Part shown: positions 46,303-54,525 of the stretch, piece after piece
How positions within the stretch are numbered: position 1 is the first letter of the stretch
Layout of the letters: each line of letters opens with the position of its first letter
Source: Gemmatimonas groenlandica
GTDB taxonomy: Bacteria > Gemmatimonadota > Gemmatimonadetes > Gemmatimonadales > Gemmatimonadaceae
Direction of reading: 5' to 3'
NCBI RefSeq assembly: GCF_013004105.1
Contig: NZ_CP053085.1
Location: 2,046,001-2,110,000 of the forward strand
Length of the DNA stretch: 64,000 nucleotides
Made by a program: the position numbers and the translations under genes
The notes under the pieces: generated by a model
What the model saw: only the letters and a program-made list of their open reading frames with translations
Told to the model about the DNA's origin: nothing
Database searches by the model: none

Positions 46303-47931
46303 ATGACGGCATTCGCCGATCCGCGTGTGCGCATGCGCGACGCGCTGCGCCAGCTCGTGGAACAGGACCCCACCGCGTGGGATGGGCCCTCATTGCTAAT
46401 CCTGCGCAACCGGCTGCTGGATTTCACCGGCAGTGACGCGCGTCCCCTGGCCGAACTGCTCATCGAAGCGCTGCGCCGCGGCTTCCGTGAGCGACTGCCG
46501 GAGGGCGCGTTGGAATCGGCGCGCTGGGACGCGCTGGTGGCGCCGTTCGTGATGCAATGGTCGGCCGAACGGTTCGTGCAGCCGGACATGGCGCGCTGGG
46601 CGGTGGAGTGCTGGGGCTACGCGCTGCGTACGATACAACCCGAGCAGCTCCGCATCGCGCCACCGCCCAAGCGAGAGCCGATTGCCGCGCTGGCCGCGCG
46701 ATTGAATGCGACGGCCGCCTCGAGTGGTGTGCAAGCCGCCCGCAGCGCTGGGCTCCAGCTTGCGGGCGCGCCACGCGCGAACCCGCGCGGGCCTACACGA
46801 GCCGCGCCGGCGCGTGTCGTGGCGTCGGGACCAGCGCGCAGCGCCACGCCGTACAAGCCGTACACGCCGTACAGCCCCCGGGCGCGGGTCGCTGCGCCGG
46901 CGATGAATCCGTGGATCGCACGCGGCATGGTCGGCGTGCTCGGGCTCATGGGACTGGGTGTGATCGTGCAGGCCGCGATCGCGACCCGGAATGCACCGGC
47001 GGTGCCGACGGAGCGTGTCGCGACAGTATCGGTCGCCCCGCCAACCGCCGATGCTCGCGCGGGTGCGGCCAACGCGCTGGTGCCCACGATTTCCAATCGC
47101 GTGGTGCCGCCGAGTCTGACCGGCGGCGTGACGATCAATGCACCGGCGAATCCCGGCGTGCCGTCGATCACCCGCGCGATGCTCCCTACCGGCGCCGATA
47201 GCGGACGGATGCTGTTCGTCGATCCCGCCCGTCGCGCTGTCGGCGATTCGCGGCAGGCGAACATTCCGATGGTGGCGTCGCAAGCCACGTACGACGAGGT
47301 GCACCTCGAGGACGGTACCACGATGCGCGGCCGCGTGGAGATCGTGCGGGCCGGTGCGGTGATCTTCCGCGACTTGCGCACCGGGCTGCGTCACGAGCTG
47401 CGCAAGGAAGAGATCAACGAAATCATCACGGAATTCGGGACGCCGGTGCGCTTCCGCGCGAACGCGGTGCGTAGTGCCGGTGGCCCGCCACGTACGCGCG
47501 CCATGGTCACGGCCGCGACCAATGCGGGGCTGCGCGCGCGCGGCGTGGGCGGATCCTATCGCATCCGCTACGCAGCGCCGGTAGCGGTGGGCTCCAGCGA
47601 ATGTGCGTCGGTATGGAGCCGCGCGCCTGATGCGGTGGACCGCGCCATCGTGCGCCATTTGCCGGGCGCCGACACGCTCACGCTGGCTTTCGATGCCGGC
47701 GACAATTTTCCGAGCAATGTCGATGCCGACGGATTCTTCGCGTCGACGTTTCGCATCGTGCCCGACCAGGCCCGCACCAGCACCGCGCTCACCACGCGAC
47801 TCACCGGTCAGTTCCGCGCCAACGGCTCGCTGGCGCTCACGGTGAACATCGTCTTCTTCCGTCGCGTGCGCAGCGGCGCCGATCTGGCCTGCACGGTGAC
47901 CGTAAAAGCAGAAGGCCAGCGCGAGTCCTAG
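46303..47931 (+). CDS. Membrane-anchored triad-associated protein (intact paralogue)
   Basis: 542 residues with the same plan as the gene before. The N-terminal helical domain contains LLILRNRLLDFTGSDARPLA and DMARWAVECWGYALR; it resembles the domain ending AVESWALALG that I recall from kinase/VWA-linked effectors. A linker rich in Ala, Pro and Tyr (PYKPYTPYSP), a membrane helix (GVLGLMGLGVIVQAAIA), a small beta domain (DEVHLEDGTTMRGRVEI) and a C-terminal domain with SSECASVW and a distal ACTVTV Cys follow. Its function is unknown; it is a likely substrate or output of the adjacent kinase and phosphatase. Confidence 0.75.
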   Translation: MTAFADPRVRMRDALRQLVEQDPTAWDGPSLLILRNRLLDFTGSDARPLAELLIEALRRGFRERLPEGALESARWDALVAPFVMQWSAERFVQPDMARWAVECWGYALRTIQPEQLRIAPPPKREPIAALAARLNATAASSGVQAARSAGLQLAGAPRANPRGPTRAAPARVVASGPARSATPYKPYTPYSPRARVAAPAMNPWIARGMVGVLGLMGLGVIVQAAIATRNAPAVPTERVATVSVAPPTADARAGAANALVPTISNRVVPPSLTGGVTINAPANPGVPSITRAMLPTGADSGRMLFVDPARRAVGDSRQANIPMVASQATYDEVHLEDGTTMRGRVEIVRAGAVIFRDLRTGLRHELRKEEINEIITEFGTPVRFRANAVRSAGGPPRTRAMVTAATNAGLRARGVGGSYRIRYAAPVAVGSSECASVWSRAPDAVDRAIVRHLPGADTLTLAFDAGDNFPSNVDADGFFASTFRIVPDQARTSTALTTRLTGQFRANGSLALTVNIVFFRRVRSGADLACTVTVKAEGQRES

Positions 47932-47940
47932 CGCTGGCCT
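47913..47940. terminator. Bidirectional terminator between the triad operon and puhC
   Basis: AGGCCAGCGC (47913-47922) pairs perfectly with GCGCTGGCCT (47931-47940). The stop codon of the plus-strand gene lies inside the loop and the first base of the right arm. On the minus strand the stem is followed by TCTGCTTTT, so it suits the end of the long bchF-puhC operon best. It lies between two convergent units 30 bp apart. Confidence 0.75.
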
Positions 47941-47961
47941 GTCGTCACACGGTCCCGACGA

Positions 47962-48447
47962 CTACTTCGACTGCACCAGCAATCGATCGAACGATTCGAC
48001 CTGGGTGGGCCCGAAGCTGGTCACCGTCACACTCTGCTTGGTGGCGGGGTCGTGGAGGACGAGCCGTCCGTCGACATAACGCACCAGCCGGAACGGCACT
48101 TCGGGGCCGATGCTCGCGGCACGGCGTTCGCGCGTGAGTGCGCGCATCGCACCGCGGAGAAAATTGTTGGTGCCGGGGCCAAGCTCGGCGGCCACTGTGT
48201 TGGTGGTCGCGTCCATCACCGTGATCGCGCCGCCGGGAACGTCGACGAAGCGCAAGGATCGCTCAGCCAGCACGGCCGTCGGAACTTCCCGGAACGCACC
48301 GAAGCCAAAAATCCGCGCCGAGATAGCGAGCCCGAACACGAAGACGACCAACGCCGCCGCCATGATAAGCGCCGGCCGGGGAACGATCAGCGGCCGGGCG
48401 TCGGGGCGTGCGCCCGGTTCCTGCTCGAAGTGAATGGGCGCGTTCAT
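47962..48447 (-). CDS. puhC: PuhC, photosynthetic complex assembly protein
   Basis: A 161-residue single-span membrane protein: cytoplasmic N-terminus, helix ALIMAAALVVFVFGLAISAR, then a periplasmic beta-rich domain with RSLRFVDVPGGAITVMDA, FLRGAMRALTRERRA and GPEVPFRLVRYVDGRLVLHD. These segments are typical of PuhC, needed for normal reaction-centre/LH1 assembly in Rhodobacter. It overlaps puhB by 4 bp (ATGA) and is the last gene of the leftward bchF-puhC operon. Confidence 0.92.
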   Translation of the reverse strand: MNAPIHFEQEPGARPDARPLIVPRPALIMAAALVVFVFGLAISARIFGFGAFREVPTAVLAERSLRFVDVPGGAITVMDATTNTVAAELGPGTNNFLRGAMRALTRERRAASIGPEVPFRLVRYVDGRLVLHDPATKQSVTVTSFGPTQVESFDRLLVQSK

Positions 48448-49103
48448 GCGGGCTGCGGTGCCAAATGTGGGTCACTCGCCGAAGCGCGAGAGGAATCGGC
48501 GGGCGCTCGCATCGCGCCTTCGGACGCATCAGCCACGGCCTGTGCCAGCAACGTGCCGATACGCTGCGCGTCGCGCAGTCCGCGCAGTACAGGCTGCGGC
48601 TGATTGATCGAAAACACGCGGCAGTGCGGCCACAGCGCGATGTAGGCCAGGCGATTCGGCTTGGTCAGCGTGAGCACCACCTGCCCTGTGCCGTCCTTGA
48701 AGACACCGACGCCAGCCGAATCGAGGATCGTGAACGGGACGTTGATCGACATTTCGAAGACCATGCCCAGCCGCAGGACCAGTCGCTGCGAGGTGATGGC
48801 GTACCACGATGTCCGGGCAACGACACCCGAGATCACGAAGACGATGGCCAGGACCAGCGCGGACAGCCCGACGCGAACCAGCAGGCTCACCAGAAAGTCC
48901 TGCGAGCTGAAGGCCAACGTGGTCGACGTAGCCCACACGATGGTCATCACGGCGAAGTAGGCCGCGAGCAGACGCCAATGAAACACATGCTTGGCGATCG
49001 GAAGGGCCTCTGGTGCGCCCTGCCAGAGGATATGCTCCCCCTCCGGCAGCGCGTGCGGCACGCCACGGATGTACTGCGGCGTGCCGTCTGCGCCGGAACT
49101 CAT
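48444..49103 (-). CDS. puhB: PuhB, photosynthetic complex assembly protein
   Basis: A 219-residue membrane protein. The N-terminal VPHALPEGEHILWQGAPEAL, followed by helices and a PH-like domain (TSWYAITSQRLVLRLGMVFE, SINVPFTILDSAGV, FSINQPQPVLRGLRDAQRIG), identifies PuhB, which assists reaction-centre assembly. The ATG at 49103 overlaps the puhA(C) stop (ATGA); the frame is open further upstream inside that gene. The Ala/Asp/Ser-rich C-terminal tail is variable. The tight packing puhA-B-C agrees with the purple-bacterial order. Confidence 0.92.
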   Translation of the reverse strand: MSSGADGTPQYIRGVPHALPEGEHILWQGAPEALPIAKHVFHWRLLAAYFAVMTIVWATSTTLAFSSQDFLVSLLVRVGLSALVLAIVFVISGVVARTSWYAITSQRLVLRLGMVFEMSINVPFTILDSAGVGVFKDGTGQVVLTLTKPNRLAYIALWPHCRVFSINQPQPVLRGLRDAQRIGTLLAQAVADASEGAMRAPADSSRASASDPHLAPQPA

Positions 49104-49642
49104 ATGATCGGCTCGCTCCGTTCGGCCATGGCGTAGAGATGACCGCCGGCGTAGTAGGCGCAAACCATATCTTCTTCGAGGAGCGTGATCTGATCATCGC
49201 GCTTCAGGGCCGGCACGTTGGCGAACTGGGCGGCCGTGATCGCCTTCACGAGCAGCTTGTCGTTGCCCCAGAGCCCGAAGTTCGGCCACTGCACGAATCC
49301 GGCGGGGAGCATCACGCGCCGCTCGCTGCCGGTCAGCTGCACTTCGTAGTAGGTCACCTGCGGCTCGGCGCGATTCACCCACAGCTCGATCACCGTACCG
49401 GCCACCTGCTTGTCAGCCGCTACCACCGGAAGTCCGCGCGGATCCGGATCGCCCTTGGCGATCGAGTACGTCGGATCGAGACGCATAGGCACGATCTTGG
49501 CCGTGTTGTGGAACGTCATGTCGGGCGTGTCGGACCGATTGGCCCACGACGAAGGACCGACCCCGTCGATCATCGGATCGCCGGTCGGAATGAGCGCCGA
49601 CCCGTTGTAGCTATCCGCCGGAACAGCCTTGATATCGGACAT
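49100..49642 (-). CDS. puhA: Reaction centre H subunit, cytoplasmic part (PuhA C-terminal piece, separate gene)
   Basis: 180 residues corresponding to residues from about 70 to the end of a normal H subunit: PTGDPMIDGVGPSSWANRSD, DPDPRGLPVVAADKQVAGTV, then RDDQITLLEEDMVCAYYAGG and LYAMAERSE. The C-terminal domain caps the cytoplasmic side of L and M and controls proton uptake to QB. It has no membrane helix of its own; that helix is encoded by the preceding small gene, whose TGA shares its last base with this ATG (TGATG). The H subunit is therefore made as two coupled polypeptides. Confidence 0.92.
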   Translation of the reverse strand: MSDIKAVPADSYNGSALIPTGDPMIDGVGPSSWANRSDTPDMTFHNTAKIVPMRLDPTYSIAKGDPDPRGLPVVAADKQVAGTVIELWVNRAEPQVTYYEVQLTGSERRVMLPAGFVQWPNFGLWGNDKLLVKAITAAQFANVPALKRDDQITLLEEDMVCAYYAGGHLYAMAERSEPII

Positions 49643-49842
49643 CAGTGCGTCCCCTCGCCGCTGGTCGGGCGATGAATGTAGGTCTTCTTTTCGGGCATCG
49701 CCGGCCAGCCTTCACGCGGACCCTGAGGCGATTCGAGCGGATACCCTTCGCGCTTGTCTTCCCGACGGATGTAGATGATCAACCCGAAGAAGAACAGCCA
49801 GAACGCATACAGTGCGATCTGCGCGCCATCGATGTATTGCAT
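49642..49842 (-). CDS. puhA: Reaction centre H subunit, membrane-anchor part (PuhA N-terminal piece, separate gene)
   Basis: 66 residues matching the N-terminus of a normal H subunit: [20 protein letters not shown] with one transmembrane helix, then [20 protein letters not shown] (compare the family's REGYPLE signature) and [11 protein letters not shown]. It stops where the linker to the cytoplasmic domain would begin, and that domain starts in a different frame at the overlapping ATG 49642. The clean stop/start overlap argues for a real gene split, not a sequence error. An open frame upstream to 49947 lies mostly in lhaA; ATG 49842 fits the family start. Confidence 0.92.
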
Positions 49843-49870
49843 AGGTCGACTCCGGTACGAAGGGTGACGG

Positions 49871-51322
49871 TCAGGCCGGTAGATCGGCAAGGCCGAAGGA
49901 CCGCGGCGTCGCATCGGCCGGGGCACGACTGGCCCTCCGACGAGCAACTAACGGCCCGAGTGCGACGAGTGTCGCGAACAGCGAGAAAATCTCGAGGTGA
50001 TACACCACCGAATACGGCACCGAGGGAACACTCATCCCCGGGCCCAACGCGCCCCGCTCCACCAGATGCGACAGCCAATCTTTGAGGAGCCCACTGAGGG
50101 CGAACGACAACCCTTCCGCGGTCGCGAACACCGCGCCCCACGCGCCGAGCGCGATGCCGTGCTGCGACGCGTCCTTCAACTGCATCGCGAACGACAACGT
50201 ACCGACACCGAACAACCCTTCACCAAAGCCGATCAGCCCGACGCCAATGCGAAAGAGCAGCGCAGAATCGAGCGGCGCGGCGAACACGATCATGGCAAAG
50301 CCAATGATGCCGCCCAGCGCGCCAAGGGCGGCCAGCCGGATGGGATCGCGCTGCCGACGCAGCAGCTCGGCCGACAGGGCGAAGGCCGCGACGGCCCCCG
50401 CTGCCATGATGGCGGTGAGCATGGTGGTCTGCGACACCGTGAGATGCAGGATCTCACCACCGTACGGCTCCAGCAGGACGTCCTGCAGATTGAACGCGAA
50501 GAAGCCGATGCCTGACGCGACCAGCAAACGCACCGCCTGCCCGCCGCCGGCGAAGGTACGCCACGCATCCCGGAAGCGTGGCCGGATCTCGTCCTTCGTG
50601 TATTCCACGACGCCCTTCACGCGCGCTTCCTGTTTCCACAGGGAGACCGCGTTACAGATCACGGTGAAGACCGCCGTCCCCTGGATGACCTGAATCAGCT
50701 TGAGCGGTGTGAAGTCGCGCAGGAACTGCTCGAGGACGAGCGCCGAGATCAACGTGCCGAGCAGCATCATGAGATACATGAGCGCAATCACGCGCGGGCG
50801 CTTGTCCTCACGCACCACATCGGTCGCCAGCGCGAGGCCGGCCGTCTGTGTGGTGTGGGCACCAGCACCGACGAGCAGGAAGGCCAGCGCCGTGCCGGCG
50901 TATCCGATCCAGGCCGGCCCCCGTCCACCATGCTCGGACAGCACGAGCAGCGCGAACGGCATGATGGCCAGGCCACCGAACTGCAACTGGGTGCCGAGCC
51001 AGAGGTACGGCACCCGCTTCCAGCCGAGGATGCTGCGATGCGTATCGGAGCGGAAGCCGACCAGCGCCCGCAGCGGCGCCACGAGCAACGGGATCGCGAG
51101 CATGATCGCCACCAACGACGCGGGGACGTTGAGCTCGAGGATCATGACACGATTGAGCGTGCCGACGAACAACGTCTGCACCATGCCGACCGACAGCTGA
51201 AAGAGCGCCAGTCGCATGAGGCGCGACAATGGCACCTCGGCGGTGGCGACATCGGCAAAGGGCATGAATCGACCCGAGAGGCTCGACAACCCTTTGACGA
51301 AGACATCTGCTGGATTTGGCAT
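49871..51322 (-). CDS. lhaA: LhaA/PucC-family light-harvesting assembly protein
   Basis: A 483-residue, 12-helix major-facilitator-type protein of the bacteriochlorophyll delivery (LhaA/PucC) family. Typical segments are [58 protein letters not shown], and the mid-protein [20 protein letters not shown]. Members chaperone LH1 or LH2 assembly. In purple bacteria lhaA lies between bchM and puhA; here the small orf and acsF intervene between bchM and lhaA. A second pucC-like gene is not seen in the window, so this protein might serve both antenna rings. Confidence 0.92.
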   Translation of the reverse strand: MPNPADVFVKGLSSLSGRFMPFADVATAEVPLSRLMRLALFQLSVGMVQTLFVGTLNRVMILELNVPASLVAIMLAIPLLVAPLRALVGFRSDTHRSILGWKRVPYLWLGTQLQFGGLAIMPFALLVLSEHGGRGPAWIGYAGTALAFLLVGAGAHTTQTAGLALATDVVREDKRPRVIALMYLMMLLGTLISALVLEQFLRDFTPLKLIQVIQGTAVFTVICNAVSLWKQEARVKGVVEYTKDEIRPRFRDAWRTFAGGGQAVRLLVASGIGFFAFNLQDVLLEPYGGEILHLTVSQTTMLTAIMAAGAVAAFALSAELLRRQRDPIRLAALGALGGIIGFAMIVFAAPLDSALLFRIGVGLIGFGEGLFGVGTLSFAMQLKDASQHGIALGAWGAVFATAEGLSFALSGLLKDWLSHLVERGALGPGMSVPSVPYSVVYHLEIFSLFATLVALGPLVARRRASRAPADATPRSFGLADLPA

Positions 51323-51337
51323 ATCGTGTGTTCGCGC

Positions 51338-52423
51338 CTACCAGACGGGCTGCATACGCACATCGGCCGGCAACGCCTGACGATGTGGGGGACGGAGATA
51401 CAGCTGCACGAAGGTGAGCGCATTCGCTCCCTTGAGCAGCACCACCTTGACCTTCGAGAAGAACCCGCCTGCCGCCTCGGCCTTCCGCATGGCATCCGTG
51501 TTGCGCCACATCCGGTCCATCAACGCCCAGAAGGCCTCGCTCTCGGTATCCACCGTATCGGGAAACACCTGACGGCTGATCTGGTTCGTGAGCGTGATGA
51601 CGCGACGATCGTAGTCGTCGACATCGATGCCCATATGCTTGAAGAACGGCGCGCGCGCGTGGTCGCGCACGTACATGGTGCAGAACACGGCCAGCAGGAA
51701 GAAGCGGATCCAGAGCTTATTGCGCCCTTCCAACAGTTCTGGGTTGGAGCGCATCAGCACGGCAAACGCCTCACCGTGACGGAACTCGTCGAGGCACCAG
51801 TTCTCGAACCACTTGAAGATCGGGTGGAAACGCTTGTCTGGCTGCTTCTCGAAGTTGCGGAAGATCGTCACATATCGCGCGTACCCGATCTTCTCGGAGA
51901 GGTACGTCGCGTAGTAGATGAACTTCGGCTGGAAGAACGTGTACTTCTTCGCCTTCGTGAGGAAACTGAGATCGACGGCGACGTCGAAATCGTTCAACGT
52001 GTGATTGATGAAGCCGGCGTGCCGTCCTTCGTCCCGGCTCATGAAGCCGAAGAGCTCGCGGACTTCCGGATTCTTGATCCGCTTCTTGATCTCGGCGTAC
52101 AGAATGCACCCACTGAATTCCGCCGTCACCGACGACACGAGGAATTCGATGAACTGCTCGCGCAGTTCGGGGTCCATCGCCGAAAGATCCGCGTCGAATT
52201 CTTCGTTGCGCTTGAAGTGGTTCTTGTTGGGATCCCGACGGAACTCCGCCAGGATGTCATCCCACATCTGCTGGTGCTCGGTCTTGATCTTGAGGGCGTC
52301 GATCTTCGCGAAATCCGTGGTATAAAACCTCGGGCTCAGAATCGCGTCCTGCTGGGCGTTCTTGGTGCTGTCGTTCACGTTGTCATACGCGCGAACGGGC
52401 AACTCGGTAGCGGTAGGGTACAT
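51338..52423 (-). CDS. acsF: Aerobic Mg-protoporphyrin IX monomethyl ester cyclase (AcsF)
   Basis: The 361-residue di-iron oxygenase uses O2 to form ring E, giving protochlorophyllide. The di-iron ligands are visible in ELREQFIEFLVSSVTAEFSG, YAEIKKRIKNPEVRELFGFM with SRDEGRHAGFINHTL, and LDEFRHGEAFAVLM. Its presence implies bacteriochlorophyll synthesis under oxygen; the anaerobic BchE is not in this window. It lies 16 bp after the small 111-residue orf and 15 bp before lhaA in the bchF-puhC operon. Confidence 0.95.
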   Translation of the reverse strand: MYPTATELPVRAYDNVNDSTKNAQQDAILSPRFYTTDFAKIDALKIKTEHQQMWDDILAEFRRDPNKNHFKRNEEFDADLSAMDPELREQFIEFLVSSVTAEFSGCILYAEIKKRIKNPEVRELFGFMSRDEGRHAGFINHTLNDFDVAVDLSFLTKAKKYTFFQPKFIYYATYLSEKIGYARYVTIFRNFEKQPDKRFHPIFKWFENWCLDEFRHGEAFAVLMRSNPELLEGRNKLWIRFFLLAVFCTMYVRDHARAPFFKHMGIDVDDYDRRVITLTNQISRQVFPDTVDTESEAFWALMDRMWRNTDAMRKAEAAGGFFSKVKVVLLKGANALTFVQLYLRPPHRQALPADVRMQPVW

Positions 52424-52439
52424 AAGTGGGTCTGTTTCC

Positions 52440-52775
52440 TCAGCCTTCGAAGCCGACGTCGTACAGTTCGTAGAGCTCGGTGCCGCCGGTCAATTTCACG
52501 AACTGCCGACGCAACCAGCTGGCGCGCTGCACGGTGGCCCGGGAGGAATACGTGCGCTGCGTTCCGAACGGAATGCGCGTCGGCGTATTGTGGACCAGCA
52601 CCTCATCACCGGGATCGACTTCCACGCCGTCCAGATCAACATGCGCGTGAAAGTGATCGTGCGTCGACTCGAGATCGATCGTACACGCCACCTCCACCTT
52701 GCGCTGCATCACGAACCACGCGCCGGCCGAGGCCGCGCCGATCCCTGCCAGTATCCAACCCAAACCATCGATCAC
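52440..52775 (-). CDS. Small membrane-anchored protein between bchM and acsF
   Basis: 111 residues from a GTG at 52775 with a good ribosome-binding site (GAGGGAA, about 7 bp upstream). One N-terminal helix (GWILAGIGAASAGAWFVM) is followed by a soluble domain with the notable DGVEVDPGDEVLVHNTPTRI and PFGTQRTYSSRATVQRA. I recall a similar PGDEVLVH..PT..PFG protein in proteobacterial photosynthesis clusters near acsF/puhC, so it is likely a conserved cluster protein of unknown function. I could not verify this. It is translationally packed in the operon (25 bp from bchM, 16 bp from acsF). Confidence 0.8.
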   Translation of the reverse strand: MIDGLGWILAGIGAASAGAWFVMQRKVEVACTIDLESTHDHFHAHVDLDGVEVDPGDEVLVHNTPTRIPFGTQRTYSSRATVQRASWLRRQFVKLTGGTELYELYDVGFEG

Positions 52776-52800
52776 GTCGTTCCCTCGAAACCAGAAGTCG

Positions 52801-53603
52801 TCAGCGCCGCGGGGCGTGTGAGCCCCCCAACGAACTGTGGTGCAACGCAATGGCCATGGAACGATAAAATCCACGCTCCACGAGCCGTGTCCCAACCATA
52901 CCCCACGTATCAAGGACCGGCGAGCCCAGAAGCCCCGTCCGGAACGCCCTTTCCGACACCGGCACGATCGCCGGCGCCCGGTCGGCCCGCGGAAACAGCC
53001 GCCCGACCGCCCGAAGGGCCACCAGCAACGGCGTGCCTGGCACCACGGTAATCAGCATACGCTCGCGAACCCGCGGGGCCAGAGTACCCAGGGCGGCGAT
53101 CATCTCGGGGAGATCGTAGTGGATCAGGGAGTCCATCGCCACCAGATGGTCGAACGTACCAAGGGACGGATCCAGCATATCCCCGCTTCGGAAGTCGATG
53201 TCGACGCCCTCGGCTTCCGCCCGCTCCCGCGCATGGTCGACCAGCGTGGGCGACAAGTCGATCGCGACCACCTCGGCCCCCCGCTTGGCCAGATCAATGG
53301 CGAGCGTACCCGTGCCGCAGCCCGCATCGAGGATGCGCACGCCGTGCAGGTCGGGACTCAACCAGGCCAGAAGGGTGTGCCGCATCTGATCTCGACCGGC
53401 GCGCACCGACGCCCGGATCTTGGAGACCGGCGCATCGGAGGTGAGCGTCTTCCACGCCGTTGCCGCCGTGCGATCAAAATATTCCCCGATCCAGGCCCGC
53501 CGCTCGAGGTACGACACCGATGTGGCGTGCGAACCCCCAGGTGACGTTCCGTCGAACGACGGACCTGGATTCGTGGAAACCTCAGGAGAGATGCGAGTGG
53601 CCA

Positions 53604-53604
<1 letters not shown>
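52801..53604 (-). CDS. bchM: Mg-protoporphyrin IX O-methyltransferase (BchM)
   Basis: The 267-residue enzyme methylates the ring-C propionate of Mg-protoporphyrin IX, the substrate step before AcsF. SAM motif I is ILDAGCGTGTLAIDLAKRGA, followed by VVAIDLSPTLVDHARERA; RRAWIGEYFDRTAATAWKTL near the N-terminus and LTSDAPVSKIRASVRAGRDQ are BchM/ChlM-like. The ATG shares a base with the bchL stop (TAATG). The ~20-residue N-terminus before YLERRAW is variable. Confidence 0.93.
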
Positions 53605-54521
<917 letters not shown>

Positions 54522-54525
54522 CTAA

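Noticed and set aside
49642-49644. Split of puhA as a simple sequencing error
   Set aside because: The first gene ends and the second begins with a clean TGATG stop/start overlap at a domain boundary, and both pieces start and end sensibly. I therefore treat it as real.
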